61,293 nucleotides of DNA from Rhodospirillaceae bacterium (GTDB lineage Bacteria; Pseudomonadota; Alphaproteobacteria; GCA-2731375). A model generated the notes under the pieces. It was not told where the DNA came from and did no database searches. It saw only the letters and a program-made list of their open reading frames with translations. Location: positions 67,942 through 129,234 of the forward strand of contig JABJKS010000076.1 in NCBI GenBank assembly GCA_018660265.1, written 5' to 3'. Shown piece after piece: positions 45,917-54,675 of this stretch (positions are counted from its first letter, which is position 1; each line of letters opens with the position of its first letter). The position numbers were made by a program, and so were the translations under genes.

Positions 45917-47722
45917 ATGCCCTTCGAAGAGCTTGGCCTTAGCACCTCAATTTTAAAAGCAGTCGGTGAAGCTGGTTACAGCGAACCGACGCCGATCCAA
46001 CGCCGTGCGATCCCCTATGTCCTGCAAGGGCGGGATGTTTTGGGTTGTGCCCAGACAGGCACCGGCAAAACGGCATCCTTCACCTTACCGATGATTGACA
46101 TTCTGTCCCAGGGCCGGGCCCGGGCCCGTATGCCCCGATCATTGATCCTGGAACCAACCCGGGAACTCGCCGCGCAAGTGGCCGAGAATTTTGAGGTCTA
46201 TGGCAAACACCATAAACTGAACATGGCCCTGTTGATCGGCGGTGTCTCGTTCGTGGATCAAAGCCGGATTATTGACCGTGGTGCCGATGTCCTGATCGCA
46301 ACGCCGGGCCGGCTGTTGGATCATTTTGAACGTGGCGGCCTGTTGCTGCGCGGCGTCGATGTATTGGTAATCGATGAAGCCGACCGCATGTTGGACATGG
46401 GCTTCATCCCCGATGTGGAACGCATCGTGCAATTGTGCAATCCAAAACGGCAGACGCTATTTTTCTCGGCCACCATGCCGCGCGAAATTCGCCGTCTGGC
46501 GGATGTCTTCCTGAACGACCCAACGGAAATTTCCGTCGCACCTCCCGCCTCGCCGGCCGAGACCGTGGACCAGACTTTGACCATGGTATCCTCACGCGAA
46601 AAAGACCGGGTATTGCAATCCCTTCTAAAGTCACAGCCAGTTAAGAACGCCCTGATTTTCTGCAACCGGAAACGGGATGTGGATGCCGTTGCCAAAAGCC
46701 TGAAAAGCAAAGGCTTTGATGCCCTGGCCCTGCATGGCGATATGCAGCAAACCTATCGCATGCAGACCCTGGAAAAATTCAAGAAGAATGAAGTCAAGAT
46801 CCTGGTGTGCAGTGATGTTGCCGCCCGTGGTCTGGATATCCAGGGGCTAAGCCATGTCATTCTATACGATTTGCCGATCCATGCGGATGACTATGTCCAT
46901 CGTATTGGCCGCACCGGACGGGCCGGTATGCCGGGCCGGGCGTTGACCCTGGCGACAAAGGAAGACGGCAAATATCTGGCAGCCATTGAAAAACTGATTG
47001 GCAAACCGATCCCCCGTTTTGAGGTCGGCGATCAGGAAAGTGATCGCAACCAAGGCGCGGATGCCGCCGCCGAAATGACGCCGGAAGAATCGGTCGAAGA
47101 GACGGTAGCGGAAATTCCAGAAATCGCAAAAACACCGGAAACACCGGAAACACCGGAAATAGTCGTCGAAGCAAACATAGAAACAAAACCAGCCGAGGTT
47201 GTCGCCGAAGCTACGCCGGAAGTGGCGATTGCAGAGGAAGAGGCTGCCGTAACGGAGCAGACCGAGGCCACCGCCACCGCCACCGCCACCGCCACTGGGG
47301 ACGAAGAGCCTAAACAGGAAAGCCGCCCCGCTCGGAGTAGGAGCCGTGGCCGAGGCAGAGGCAGAGGCCGGGGCGGACGCAGCCGCAATGACAGCGGCGG
47401 CGAAGGCGATACAGCAACCGGCGGCTCGGAAGCATCCCCAAGCAACCCCTCTAATGAAAATGCCGGCGAGCCTAAGCGCGATGGCGGCCGGGGACGCGGA
47501 CAGCGCCCCGCCCGGGGTCGCAGTGGCGGTCAATCTGAAGGTGGGCGATCTGACAGTGGTCGGGGGCGTGGGCGCGGCGGACGTAGCGCCAATAGCGCCG
47601 GCGGCCGTGGTTCTAATCGCGACAACGGCAACGATGGCAGCACACCGGTTGTAGGGCTGGGTGATCATATGCCGGCCTTTCTGACCCGGGGCACTGGACG
47701 CAAAAAGAAGACGGATAAATAA
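45917..47722 (+). CDS. DEAD-box RNA helicase with acidic and RG-rich C-terminal tail
   Basis: A 601-residue protein from ATG 45917, where the DEAD-box start MPFEELGLS begins; ATG 45860 would add 19 non-conserved residues. The core has Q motif EPTPIQ, motif I AQTGTGKT, PTRELAAQ, TPGRLLDH, motif II DEADRML, SAT and HRIGRTGRAG. After about residue 375 comes a low-complexity tail: acidic, with TPE x3 (ETPETPEI) and ATATATAT runs, then Arg/Gly-rich blocks (RSRGRGRGRGRGG and others) that bind RNA non-specifically. It belongs to the RhlE/CsdA-like group and probably unwinds rRNA or mRNA. A hairpin at 45828 may regulate it. Confidence 0.93.
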   Translation: MPFEELGLSTSILKAVGEAGYSEPTPIQRRAIPYVLQGRDVLGCAQTGTGKTASFTLPMIDILSQGRARARMPRSLILEPTRELAAQVAENFEVYGKHHKLNMALLIGGVSFVDQSRIIDRGADVLIATPGRLLDHFERGGLLLRGVDVLVIDEADRMLDMGFIPDVERIVQLCNPKRQTLFFSATMPREIRRLADVFLNDPTEISVAPPASPAETVDQTLTMVSSREKDRVLQSLLKSQPVKNALIFCNRKRDVDAVAKSLKSKGFDALALHGDMQQTYRMQTLEKFKKNEVKILVCSDVAARGLDIQGLSHVILYDLPIHADDYVHRIGRTGRAGMPGRALTLATKEDGKYLAAIEKLIGKPIPRFEVGDQESDRNQGADAAAEMTPEESVEETVAEIPEIAKTPETPETPEIVVEANIETKPAEVVAEATPEVAIAEEEAAVTEQTEATATATATATGDEEPKQESRPARSRSRGRGRGRGRGGRSRNDSGGEGDTATGGSEASPSNPSNENAGEPKRDGGRGRGQRPARGRSGGQSEGGRSDSGRGRGRGGRSANSAGGRGSNRDNGNDGSTPVVGLGDHMPAFLTRGTGRKKKTDK

Positions 47723-47764
47723 CGCCAGCCGAATGCAGCGCATTCGTTCGAGGGAGATGAGGCC

Positions 47765-48007
47765 ATGCAGACCATTTTCGTAATGGCCAAGTGCGAATTG
47801 GGTGAAACCTACAATGTTGCCGCCGCCGCCGTTGAAGGCACAGACCTGATATCCGAAGTGCACTCCATTTCCGGTCAATATGATCTGATGATGAAATGTT
47901 ATTTGGAAGATGGTGCCGACATCGGACATTTCGTGACCGAGACCATTCAGACATTGCCCGGCGTCAAAGATACCTTCACACTAATCACCTTTAAGACCTT
48001 CGCCTGA
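47765..48007 (+). CDS. Stand-alone Lrp/AsnC ligand-binding (RAM) domain protein
   Basis: The 80-residue protein is a single alpha-beta RAM/ACT-like domain: MQTIFVMAKCELGETYNVAAAAVE, EVHSISGQYDLMMKCYLEDG and VKDTFTLITFKTF. It lacks the HTH of Lrp. Such domains form dimers or decamers that bind amino acids at the interface. It could modulate a partner Lrp protein or an enzyme; the HemL-like aminotransferase gene is 21 bases downstream. It begins 42 bases after the helicase stop, with GGGAGATGAGGCC as the ribosome site. Confidence 0.88.
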   Translation: MQTIFVMAKCELGETYNVAAAAVEGTDLISEVHSISGQYDLMMKCYLEDGADIGHFVTETIQTLPGVKDTFTLITFKTFA

Positions 48008-48037
48008 ATTTTAGTCCATTAGCATAGGATGGCCCCC

Positions 48038-49357
48038 ATGAGTGCGCCCGCCACCGCCAATACCGACATTGCATCGGCCATCGCGGAGGCGCAGGCGCGC
48101 TTTACCGCTGCCAATCCCAACAGCCAGGCACAATTGGAAAAAGCCGCCAAGGTTCTGCCCGGCGGCAATACCCGCACTGTACTATTTTACCCCCCCTTCC
48201 CCCTGACCATGACCCGTGGTGAAGGCTGTCATCTTTGGGATCTGGACGACCATCAATATGTCGACTTTCTGGGCGAATACACGGCCGGGCTGTATGGCCA
48301 TTCAAACCCGATTATCCGCGCCGCCATTGACCGGGCCCTGAACAACGGCATCGTCATGGGCGGACAGAACAGGGCCGAGGCCGACTTGGCCGCCGCCATC
48401 GTCGACCGCTTTCCCGCCATTGATCGCATCCGCTTCACCAATTCCGGGACCGAAGCCAATTTGATGGCGGTTTCCGCCGCCAGGGCCTTTACCCAACGCG
48501 ACAAGGTCATGGTGATGTCAGGAGGTTATCACGGCGGGGTGTTTTATTTTGCCCCCGGTGGCTCCCCCCTGAACGCGCCCTTCCCCTATGTCATGGGCAC
48601 CTACAACGATGTTGAGGTCTGCCGTGGCCTGATCCGCGAACAGGGAAGCGAATTGGCCTGTGTTATCGTCGAACCCATGCAGGGGGGTGGTGGTTGTATT
48701 CAGGGCACGCCGGAATTCCTCTCCATGTTGCGGGAGGAAACAAAGAACGCCGGTGCGCTGTTGATCTTTGATGAAGTCATGACATCGCGCCTGGGCCCGG
48801 GCGGCCTGCAGGGGCTGACGGGGATCATGCCGGACTTAACCTCGTTGGGAAAGTATGTTGGCGGCGGCATGTCGTTCGGCGCTTTTGGCGGCCGGGTCGA
48901 TATCATCGACCGCTTCGATCCGCGCCGGGATGATGCCTGGCCCCATGCCGGTACTTTCAACAACAATGTCCTGACCATGAACGCGGGTCTGGCCGGAATG
49001 ACCAAGATCTATACCGCGGATGTTGCGGAAAGCTTCAACGCCCGTGGCGATGCCCTGCGAAACAGCCTGAATGCCATGGCGCAGAAAAACGGCGCTGCCA
49101 TGCAGTTCACCGGGCGGGGCAGTATGATGGCGGTACATTTCCGCCATGGCGATATCCGCAATGTCGAAGACGCCACTGCCGGTCGGAACGAATTGCGCCC
49201 GCTGTTGCACATGGACCTGGTGGCCCAGGGCATCTATCCTGCCGCCCGTGGCATGTTCACCATGTCGCTCGCCCATACGGAAAAATCCTTTGCGGCCCTG
49301 GAAGCGGCAATGGAAGAATTCATGGTCAGCCGCGCCAGCCTGCTGGGTGCAGCCTGA
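48038..49357 (+). CDS. Class III PLP aminotransferase, HemL-like
   Basis: A 439-residue protein from ATG 48038; AGGA lies eight bases before, while ATG 48029 lacks a spaced ribosome site. It belongs to fold type I class III with LPGGNTRTVLFYPPFPL, FTNSGTEANLMAVSAAR, IVEPMQGGGG, FDEVMTSRLGPGG and Lys272 in LTSLGKYVGGGMSFGAFGG as the PLP lysine. It resembles glutamate-1-semialdehyde aminomutase but the FYPPFPL opening is that of uncharacterised relatives that act on other amines. Therefore hemL is not assigned. It is followed after 30 bases by an alpha/beta hydrolase gene, likely co-transcribed. Confidence 0.88.
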   Translation: MSAPATANTDIASAIAEAQARFTAANPNSQAQLEKAAKVLPGGNTRTVLFYPPFPLTMTRGEGCHLWDLDDHQYVDFLGEYTAGLYGHSNPIIRAAIDRALNNGIVMGGQNRAEADLAAAIVDRFPAIDRIRFTNSGTEANLMAVSAARAFTQRDKVMVMSGGYHGGVFYFAPGGSPLNAPFPYVMGTYNDVEVCRGLIREQGSELACVIVEPMQGGGGCIQGTPEFLSMLREETKNAGALLIFDEVMTSRLGPGGLQGLTGIMPDLTSLGKYVGGGMSFGAFGGRVDIIDRFDPRRDDAWPHAGTFNNNVLTMNAGLAGMTKIYTADVAESFNARGDALRNSLNAMAQKNGAAMQFTGRGSMMAVHFRHGDIRNVEDATAGRNELRPLLHMDLVAQGIYPAARGMFTMSLAHTEKSFAALEAAMEEFMVSRASLLGAA

Positions 49358-49387
49358 AAAACAAACTTTGAATTGGGAGTGTAAATA

Positions 49388-50332
49388 ATGGCCGTCGACA
49401 GCGATCTGCAAAAAATTCTGGACCTTATTGCAGAGGCGGCACGCCCGCCCCATCGCGAACTTCCCCTGACCGAAATACGCGCCGCCTATCATGGCATGGT
49501 CGCGTTGTTTGATCCCGATGATGTTGCCATCCACCGGACTGAAGATCGGACCATTCCCGGCCCCGGTGACGACATTCCCGTACGAATTTATTGGCCCCGC
49601 GAACAGGCTACAGACGAAAGCCTGGGCGTCTTCGTCTACCTGCACGGCGGCGGCTTCGTGATCGGCGATCTGGATACCCATGATAAATTATGCCGGCGTC
49701 TGTCCACGTTGGGTGATTGCATCGTAATTTCCGTGGATTACCGCATGGCGCCTGAACACCGTTTCCCCGCCAGTTTTGATGATTGCCTCGCGGCCATGAA
49801 CTGGTCTGCTGCCAACGCCGCCGAACTGGGTGGCGATCCCAGCCGCCTGGCGGTCGGTGGTGACAGCGCGGGCGGCAACCTGTCCGCCGTCTGTGCCATG
49901 GCAGCCCGTGACAACGATGGCCCCGCCCTTGCCCTGCAGCTATTGATCTATCCCTGCATCTCGAACGCCATGGACACGGGCAGCCACACTGCCTTTGGCG
50001 AAGGCCATCTATTGACGCGGGACAGTATGGATTGGTTTTACGAACAGTATTTTGACGGCGCGGATGCCGCCGGCGATCCCCGCTTTGCGCCCATGGCGGC
50101 CGGTTCCCTGGCCGGACTGGCCCCGGCAGAAATTATTGTTGCCGGTTACGACCCCCTGCGCGATGAAGGCATCGCCTATGGTGAAGCCCTGGCCAATGCG
50201 GGCGTGCCGGTCAATTTGGTGAATTATGAAGGTGCTATCCATGCCTTCATGCAATTCCACGGTACATCTGCCGCCTGTCGGGAGGGCGTGGCCCATTGCG
50301 GCCAGGTTCTCAAGGATGCGCTGGCTAGATAG
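49388..50332 (+). CDS. Alpha/beta hydrolase of the hormone-sensitive lipase family
   Basis: The 314-residue esterase has the HSL-family oxyanion motif YLHGGGFVIGDLDTHD, nucleophile Ser160 in GGDSAGGN, an Asp in AGYDPLRDEG (about 255) and His in EGAIHAFMQF (about 284). The VISVDYRMAPEHRFPA segment is typical. These enzymes cleave short-chain esters. It has no signal peptide. It ends 15 bases before the convergent aldehyde dehydrogenase stop. The substrate is unknown. Position after the HemL-like gene suggests co-transcription. Confidence 0.9.
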   Translation: MAVDSDLQKILDLIAEAARPPHRELPLTEIRAAYHGMVALFDPDDVAIHRTEDRTIPGPGDDIPVRIYWPREQATDESLGVFVYLHGGGFVIGDLDTHDKLCRRLSTLGDCIVISVDYRMAPEHRFPASFDDCLAAMNWSAANAAELGGDPSRLAVGGDSAGGNLSAVCAMAARDNDGPALALQLLIYPCISNAMDTGSHTAFGEGHLLTRDSMDWFYEQYFDGADAAGDPRFAPMAAGSLAGLAPAEIIVAGYDPLRDEGIAYGEALANAGVPVNLVNYEGAIHAFMQFHGTSAACREGVAHCGQVLKDALAR

Positions 50333-50347
50333 ATCTGGCGATAAGAC

Positions 50348-51769
50348 CTACCGCCTTAACAACAAATTGATCAGCCCCTTGGCCTTCGCACCATAGGGCG
50401 GGTTCAGGATCCACATGGCATTCAGGCGGCTTTGATACATCACAGGTTTCAACTTGGAGAACGTATCGAAGCCATCCTGGCCATGATACTGCCCCATCCC
50501 GGATGCGCCGACACCGCCAAAGGGCAATGCCTCAACGCCGGCATGCAACAGACAATCGTTGACCAGAACGCCCCCCGAAATAGTCTCCGCCAGCACCCGG
50601 TCGATCACGCCACGATCCTTGGCATAAATGTACAACGCCAGGGGCCGCTCACCGGCGTTCACATGGGCAATGGCCTGGCCCAGATCAGCATAGGGAATGA
50701 CCGGCAGCAACGGCCCAAAAATCTCCTCCCGCCGCACGGCCATCGCCTCTGTGGTATCCAACAGCAAGGCCAGGGGCATCTTACGTTCTGCCCGGTCCTC
50801 AACCTTGATTACTTTTGCACCCTGGGCCTGTGCATCCGATAACAGGTTTTGCAGACGATCAAACTGGCCCTGGTTCACGATAGAGCTGTAGTCCGGATTA
50901 TCAGCCAAATTGGGATAGAATTTCGCCGCGACGGCCAAGGCTTTCTCAACAAAGGTATCCACCTGACTTTCCGGCACCAGCACGTAATCAGGTGCGATGC
51001 AGGTCTGCCCCGCATTGAACAACTTCCCCTTGACGATGGAACTGACGGCGGCATCCATGGCTGCATCCGGGCCGATGATCGTCGGCGATTTACCCCCCAA
51101 CTCCAACGTCACAGGCGTTAGGTTTTGCGCCGCCGCCGCCATCACCTTGCGCCCCACATTGGTAGAGCCAGTGTAGAGCAGATGATCGAACGGCAGGGCC
51201 GAGAATGCCGCACCGATTTCGGGTCCACCCTGAACCACAGTGATTTCATCTGCGGTGAATTTTTCGGCAAACATTTCAGCCATCAGCGCGGTTGTCCGGG
51301 GGGTGTATTCCGATGGTTTGATCATGGCCCGGTTGCCCGCCGCTATGGCACCGACCAGGGGCGATAACACCATCAACAGAGGATAATTCCATGGCGCGAT
51401 AATACCGGCCACGCCAAGTGGTTGCGGCAGCAATCGGGCCTTGGCAGGCCGAAACGTCAAATCCATGCTGCGGCGACGCGGACGCATCCATTTTGCCAGG
51501 TTGCCCTTGGCATGGCGCACGGCGGAGAGGGAGGTGAAGATTTCCCCCAACAGCGTCTCCTCTCTGGCGCGGCCGGCAAAATCCGCATCGATGGCTGCAA
51601 TGATCCGAGCCTGGTTCTCCCGCACCATGCGCCCGATCCGGCTTAACCGGTCCAGGCGCAGGGCGCGATCCGGGATGCCGTCGGCCACATGAGCGGCCCG
51701 CATGGCCTCGAGCTGGGATCTTAAGATCGCCTGGTGATCCTGGCTGGCGGTGATTTCTGCAATGCTCAT
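50348..51769 (-). CDS. Coniferyl-aldehyde-dehydrogenase-type ALDH
   Basis: The 473-residue aldehyde dehydrogenase belongs to the shorter class 3/coniferyl aldehyde group (CalB). It has IAPWNYPLLMVLSPLVGAIAAGN, general base Glu223 in LELGGKSP, and nucleophile Cys257 in NAGQTCIAPDYVLV. The C-terminal LPFGGVGASGMGQYHGQDGFDTFSKLK is characteristic. It oxidises aromatic or fatty aldehydes to acids with NAD(P)+. It is divergent from the SDR-marR-OYE-ligase operon, and a perfect palindrome lies in the 108-123-base gap, so both may answer to the same MarR protein. An aromatic aldehyde is the natural guess. Confidence 0.88.
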   Translation of the reverse strand: MSIAEITASQDHQAILRSQLEAMRAAHVADGIPDRALRLDRLSRIGRMVRENQARIIAAIDADFAGRAREETLLGEIFTSLSAVRHAKGNLAKWMRPRRRSMDLTFRPAKARLLPQPLGVAGIIAPWNYPLLMVLSPLVGAIAAGNRAMIKPSEYTPRTTALMAEMFAEKFTADEITVVQGGPEIGAAFSALPFDHLLYTGSTNVGRKVMAAAAQNLTPVTLELGGKSPTIIGPDAAMDAAVSSIVKGKLFNAGQTCIAPDYVLVPESQVDTFVEKALAVAAKFYPNLADNPDYSSIVNQGQFDRLQNLLSDAQAQGAKVIKVEDRAERKMPLALLLDTTEAMAVRREEIFGPLLPVIPYADLGQAIAHVNAGERPLALYIYAKDRGVIDRVLAETISGGVLVNDCLLHAGVEALPFGGVGASGMGQYHGQDGFDTFSKLKPVMYQSRLNAMWILNPPYGAKAKGLINLLLRR

Positions 51770-51855
51770 AGCAATATCCCCTTACTGGTGGGGAGGTTCA
51801 TAGCACAAATGATCGTTCCATTGCGCCACGTCCATGACCCTTGTAGGGATTTCGG

Positions 51856-51879
51856 ATTTATTTTAAGCTTAAAATAAAT
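51856..51879. promoter_or_regulatory. Perfect 24-bp palindrome, probable MarR operator
   Basis: The half-site ATTTATTTTAAG is followed directly by its exact reverse complement, giving a 24-bp perfect palindrome centred on AAGCTT. It sits between the divergent aldehyde dehydrogenase and SDR starts and overlaps the first ATG candidate (51878) of the SDR. The operon encodes a MarR repressor, whose family binds palindromes of about this size. Confidence 0.65.
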
Positions 51880-51892
51880 GGATGGACCAAAC

Positions 51893-52726
51893 ATGCAAAC
51901 AGCGACTGCGGAAACAACAAATGATGCCAAGGACGACGGCGGGCCACTCCAGCAACCTCTGGCTGGACGCCACGCCCTGATCACCGGCGGCAATCGGGGC
52001 ATTGGTGCTGCAATTGCGGAGCATCTGGCAGACCTTGGTGCCAACATTACACTGGCAGCGCGGGACGAAAATGCCCTGGAAGGGCAGCGACAAAAGCTGT
52101 CCGCGCGGGGTGATATCGCCGTCTCTGCGCAGACCATGGATTTGCGGGATCCTGCCTCTATCGCCGATGGCGTTGCGGCGGCCCGGGACAGCCATGGTCC
52201 CATTGCCGTCCTGGTCAACAACGCCGGCATAGCGCCGGCTGCACCTTTGGCGAAATTGGACCTGAAAACCTGGCAGGAGACGTTTGATATTAACGTCCAG
52301 GCTGCTTTTCTATTATGCCAGGCGGTACAGAGCGACATGCAGGATCTGGGTTATGGCCGGATCATCAATGTTGCATCCACGGCTGGGCTGCGGGGCTATC
52401 CCTTTGTCGCCGCCTACGTCGCCTCGAAACATGCAGTAATCGGTTTGACCCGCGCCCTGGCGTTGGAGTTGGCGAAGGGTCCCATCACCGTCAACGCCGT
52501 CTGTCCTGGCTATACCGAGACGGAGATGGCGGCCAACGCCATCGCCAATATTCAGGAATCCGGTAAGTCGGAGGCCGAAGCACGCGCTATCCTGACCCGT
52601 GGAAACCCCCAGGGCCGCCTGATCCAACCGGACGAAGTGGCGGCCACCGTGGCCTGGCTGTGCCAGCCGTCATCGGGGGCCATAACCGGACAAGCCATCG
52701 CCGTGGCCGGCGGGGAAGTGATGTAG
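51893..52726 (+). CDS. SDR-family oxidoreductase
   Basis: The SDR is 277 residues from ATG 51893; ATG 51878 lies inside the palindrome without a ribosome site. Motifs: TGGNRGIG, VNNAGIAP, VASTAGLRG and YVASKHA as the Tyr-x3-Lys pair. FabG-like CPGYTETEM and the terminal GQAIAVAGGEVM follow. A 15-20-residue extension with no known motif precedes the fold. It heads an operon: marR begins two bases after its stop. A 3-hydroxyacyl-CoA dehydrogenase or aromatic alcohol dehydrogenase role would suit the adjacent CoA ligase; the sequence alone does not decide. Confidence 0.88.
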   Translation: MQTATAETTNDAKDDGGPLQQPLAGRHALITGGNRGIGAAIAEHLADLGANITLAARDENALEGQRQKLSARGDIAVSAQTMDLRDPASIADGVAAARDSHGPIAVLVNNAGIAPAAPLAKLDLKTWQETFDINVQAAFLLCQAVQSDMQDLGYGRIINVASTAGLRGYPFVAAYVASKHAVIGLTRALALELAKGPITVNAVCPGYTETEMAANAIANIQESGKSEAEARAILTRGNPQGRLIQPDEVAATVAWLCQPSSGAITGQAIAVAGGEVM

Positions 52727-52728
52727 GC

Positions 52729-53196
52729 ATGTCACAAGCCAGCCATAGCGGTCCCCACAAGCCAGAACTTCGTCTGTGGCTGCGCCTGTTAACTTGCACC
52801 AATGTGGTGGAGGGGGAGATCCGCCGCCGTCTGCGCCGGGACTTTGCCACCACCCTGCCACGGTTCGATCTATTGGCCCAACTTGATCGCAGTTCATCCG
52901 GCCTGACCATGACCGAGCTGTCCAATCGCATGATGGTTTCCAACGGCAACCTAACCGGGCTGGCGGATCGTCTTGTAGCAGACGGCCTGGTCAAGCGCCA
53001 TCCTGATCCAAAGGACGGACGCAGCACCCGCCTGAAGCTGACCGCGCAGGGAAAATTGCGATTTGATGCCATGACACCAGCGCACGAAGGCTGGGTAAAC
53101 CATATGCTTGACGGCCTGGATGAAGAGGAAATTCAACATCTGCACGATCTGCTGGGCAAACTAAAATCCTCGGCCCTGGACAGCCCCGCGTTATGA
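52729..53196 (+). CDS. MarR-family transcriptional regulator
   Basis: The 155-residue winged-helix protein begins at ATG 52729, two bases after the SDR stop. The recognition region is LTMTELSNRMMVSNGNLTGLADRLVADGLVKRHPDPKDGRSTRLKLT, with the wing Asp-x-Arg (DGRSTR). MarR proteins bind palindromes as dimers and usually release DNA on binding an aromatic acid or its CoA thioester. The likely site is the 24-bp palindrome at 51856. Its TGA overlaps the start of the OYE gene (ATGA at 53193), giving tight coupling. Confidence 0.92.
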   Translation: MSQASHSGPHKPELRLWLRLLTCTNVVEGEIRRRLRRDFATTLPRFDLLAQLDRSSSGLTMTELSNRMMVSNGNLTGLADRLVADGLVKRHPDPKDGRSTRLKLTAQGKLRFDAMTPAHEGWVNHMLDGLDEEEIQHLHDLLGKLKSSALDSPAL

Positions 53197-54656
53197 GCCC
53201 GCCCCTTAAACTTTTGGCGCCATTGGATATCAACGGCATGGTCCTGCCCAACCGGGTCGTGGTACCTGCTATGGTAACCCGCCTATCGGGCGAGGACGGC
53301 GTGATCAACGACCATATTATTGATCGCTATGTGCGCTATGCTGCCGGACAAGTCGGCCTGATCGTGGTTGAAGCGACAGCCGTGCATGGTGCCAAATCGG
53401 GGCCGCTGTTGCGCCTGTCGGATGACAGCTTCATCCCCGGCCACCGGGATCTGGCCCAGCGCATCCATGACACCTCCCCTTCCAAAGTGGTGCCCCAGAT
53501 CATTCATTTTATGAAGGTCGCCCGTTCCGGCTGGCGGCAGACCATTGAGGATCTGGACCCACCCGATATTGCGCGCATTATCGAAGAATTCGGTTTGGCG
53601 GCCCTGAGGGTGCGTGAGGCCGGCTATGACGGGGTGGAGCTGCATTCGGCCCACGCCTATACGCTGTCATCTTTCCTGTCGCGCCGAAACAGGCGTAAAG
53701 ATCGCTATGGCGGGCACACCCTGGAAGGTCGCCTGGCGCTGTTTGGTGACGTCTTGGCGGCGGTGCGCCGCCGGGTCGGGGCTGATTTCCCAATCGGCGT
53801 TAGGTTCCTTGCGGAAGAGGCCATCAAGGGCGGCTATGCACTGCCAGAGGCGCAACAGATTGCCCTGCGCATGGCGCAACTGGGCGTCGATTATATCTCC
53901 CTCTCCGTTGGTGGGAAATTCGAGGATGCGGAGCAACGCCCCGGACAGCCCCTTTATCCCTATACGGGTTATTCAGGTGACCGCTGTATGCCGGGTGACT
54001 GGTACCCCGACCTGCCCCATGTCCATTTGGCCGCCGGAATCAAAACCTATCTCAACCAGCGGGGCCATGACACGCCGGTTATTTCGGCCGGAAAGATCGC
54101 CCAACCGGACCAGGCGGAAGGCTTATTGCAGAGCGGTCAGGCGGACCTGATCGGCATGGCCCGGCAGTTGCTGGCCGACCCGGACTGGACCTTGAAGGTG
54201 ATGCAGGGCCGTGAGGATGAAATCACCCGCTGTGTCTATTGCAACGTGTGCAAAGACCTGGATGAACGGTTCAGGGAGGTCACGTGCTTTCTGTGGCCGA
54301 AGGGACAGCTTCAGGCACCCGATGATCAAGCCATTGGCAGCGCACCTTATTGGGCAGACGCGGGCGCGGAATTGTCGGTATCGGGCCAAAATGGCCGTAT
54401 TAAACTGGCCTGGTCAGCGGCGGAAATTGAAACGGGGGGCAGCGACATTGCCGGCTATGATATTTATCGCGCGGATGCCCACGGTACGGTGAAATGTATC
54501 GAGGCTGTGAAAGGGCGGCGCTATGTGGACCGGCTGGCCATGGCGGGGCAGGAATATCGCTATTTTGTCCGCGCCTTTGATCGCAACGGCCGGGCCAGCC
54601 CGCCATCGGAAACAATTGCCATAACAATGACAATGCCGGAAGATATAATGAACTAG
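53193..54656 (+). CDS. Old Yellow Enzyme-family oxidoreductase fused to a fibronectin-III-like domain
   Basis: The 487-residue protein starts at the ATGA overlap. Residues 1-370 form an OYE TIM barrel: VLPNRVVVPAM, GYDGVELHSAHAYTLSSFLSRRNRRKDRYGG and SAGKIAQPDQAEGLLQSGQADLIGMARQLLADPDW. Cysteines 347, 350, 353 and 365 make a C-x2-C-x2-C-x11-C set like the [4Fe-4S] site of dienoyl-CoA reductases, though the third spacing is one residue short. The flavodoxin and FAD domains of those reductases are missing. Instead, residues about 390-480 read as a fibronectin type III domain (RIKLAWSA, GYDIYRAD, YRYFVRAFDRNGRASPPS). It would reduce an activated double bond or an aromatic-derived CoA thioester. 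The fusion is unusual. Confidence 0.85.
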   Translation: MSPPLKLLAPLDINGMVLPNRVVVPAMVTRLSGEDGVINDHIIDRYVRYAAGQVGLIVVEATAVHGAKSGPLLRLSDDSFIPGHRDLAQRIHDTSPSKVVPQIIHFMKVARSGWRQTIEDLDPPDIARIIEEFGLAALRVREAGYDGVELHSAHAYTLSSFLSRRNRRKDRYGGHTLEGRLALFGDVLAAVRRRVGADFPIGVRFLAEEAIKGGYALPEAQQIALRMAQLGVDYISLSVGGKFEDAEQRPGQPLYPYTGYSGDRCMPGDWYPDLPHVHLAAGIKTYLNQRGHDTPVISAGKIAQPDQAEGLLQSGQADLIGMARQLLADPDWTLKVMQGREDEITRCVYCNVCKDLDERFREVTCFLWPKGQLQAPDDQAIGSAPYWADAGAELSVSGQNGRIKLAWSAAEIETGGSDIAGYDIYRADAHGTVKCIEAVKGRRYVDRLAMAGQEYRYFVRAFDRNGRASPPSETIAITMTMPEDIMN

Positions 54657-54675
54657 TGTCCTGGCGGGAGAGACA

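Noticed and set aside
46862-47929. 355-residue minus-strand ORF with Ala-rich stretches
   Set aside because: It is the reverse of the repetitive helicase tail and the RAM-domain gene; composition alone explains the open frame.
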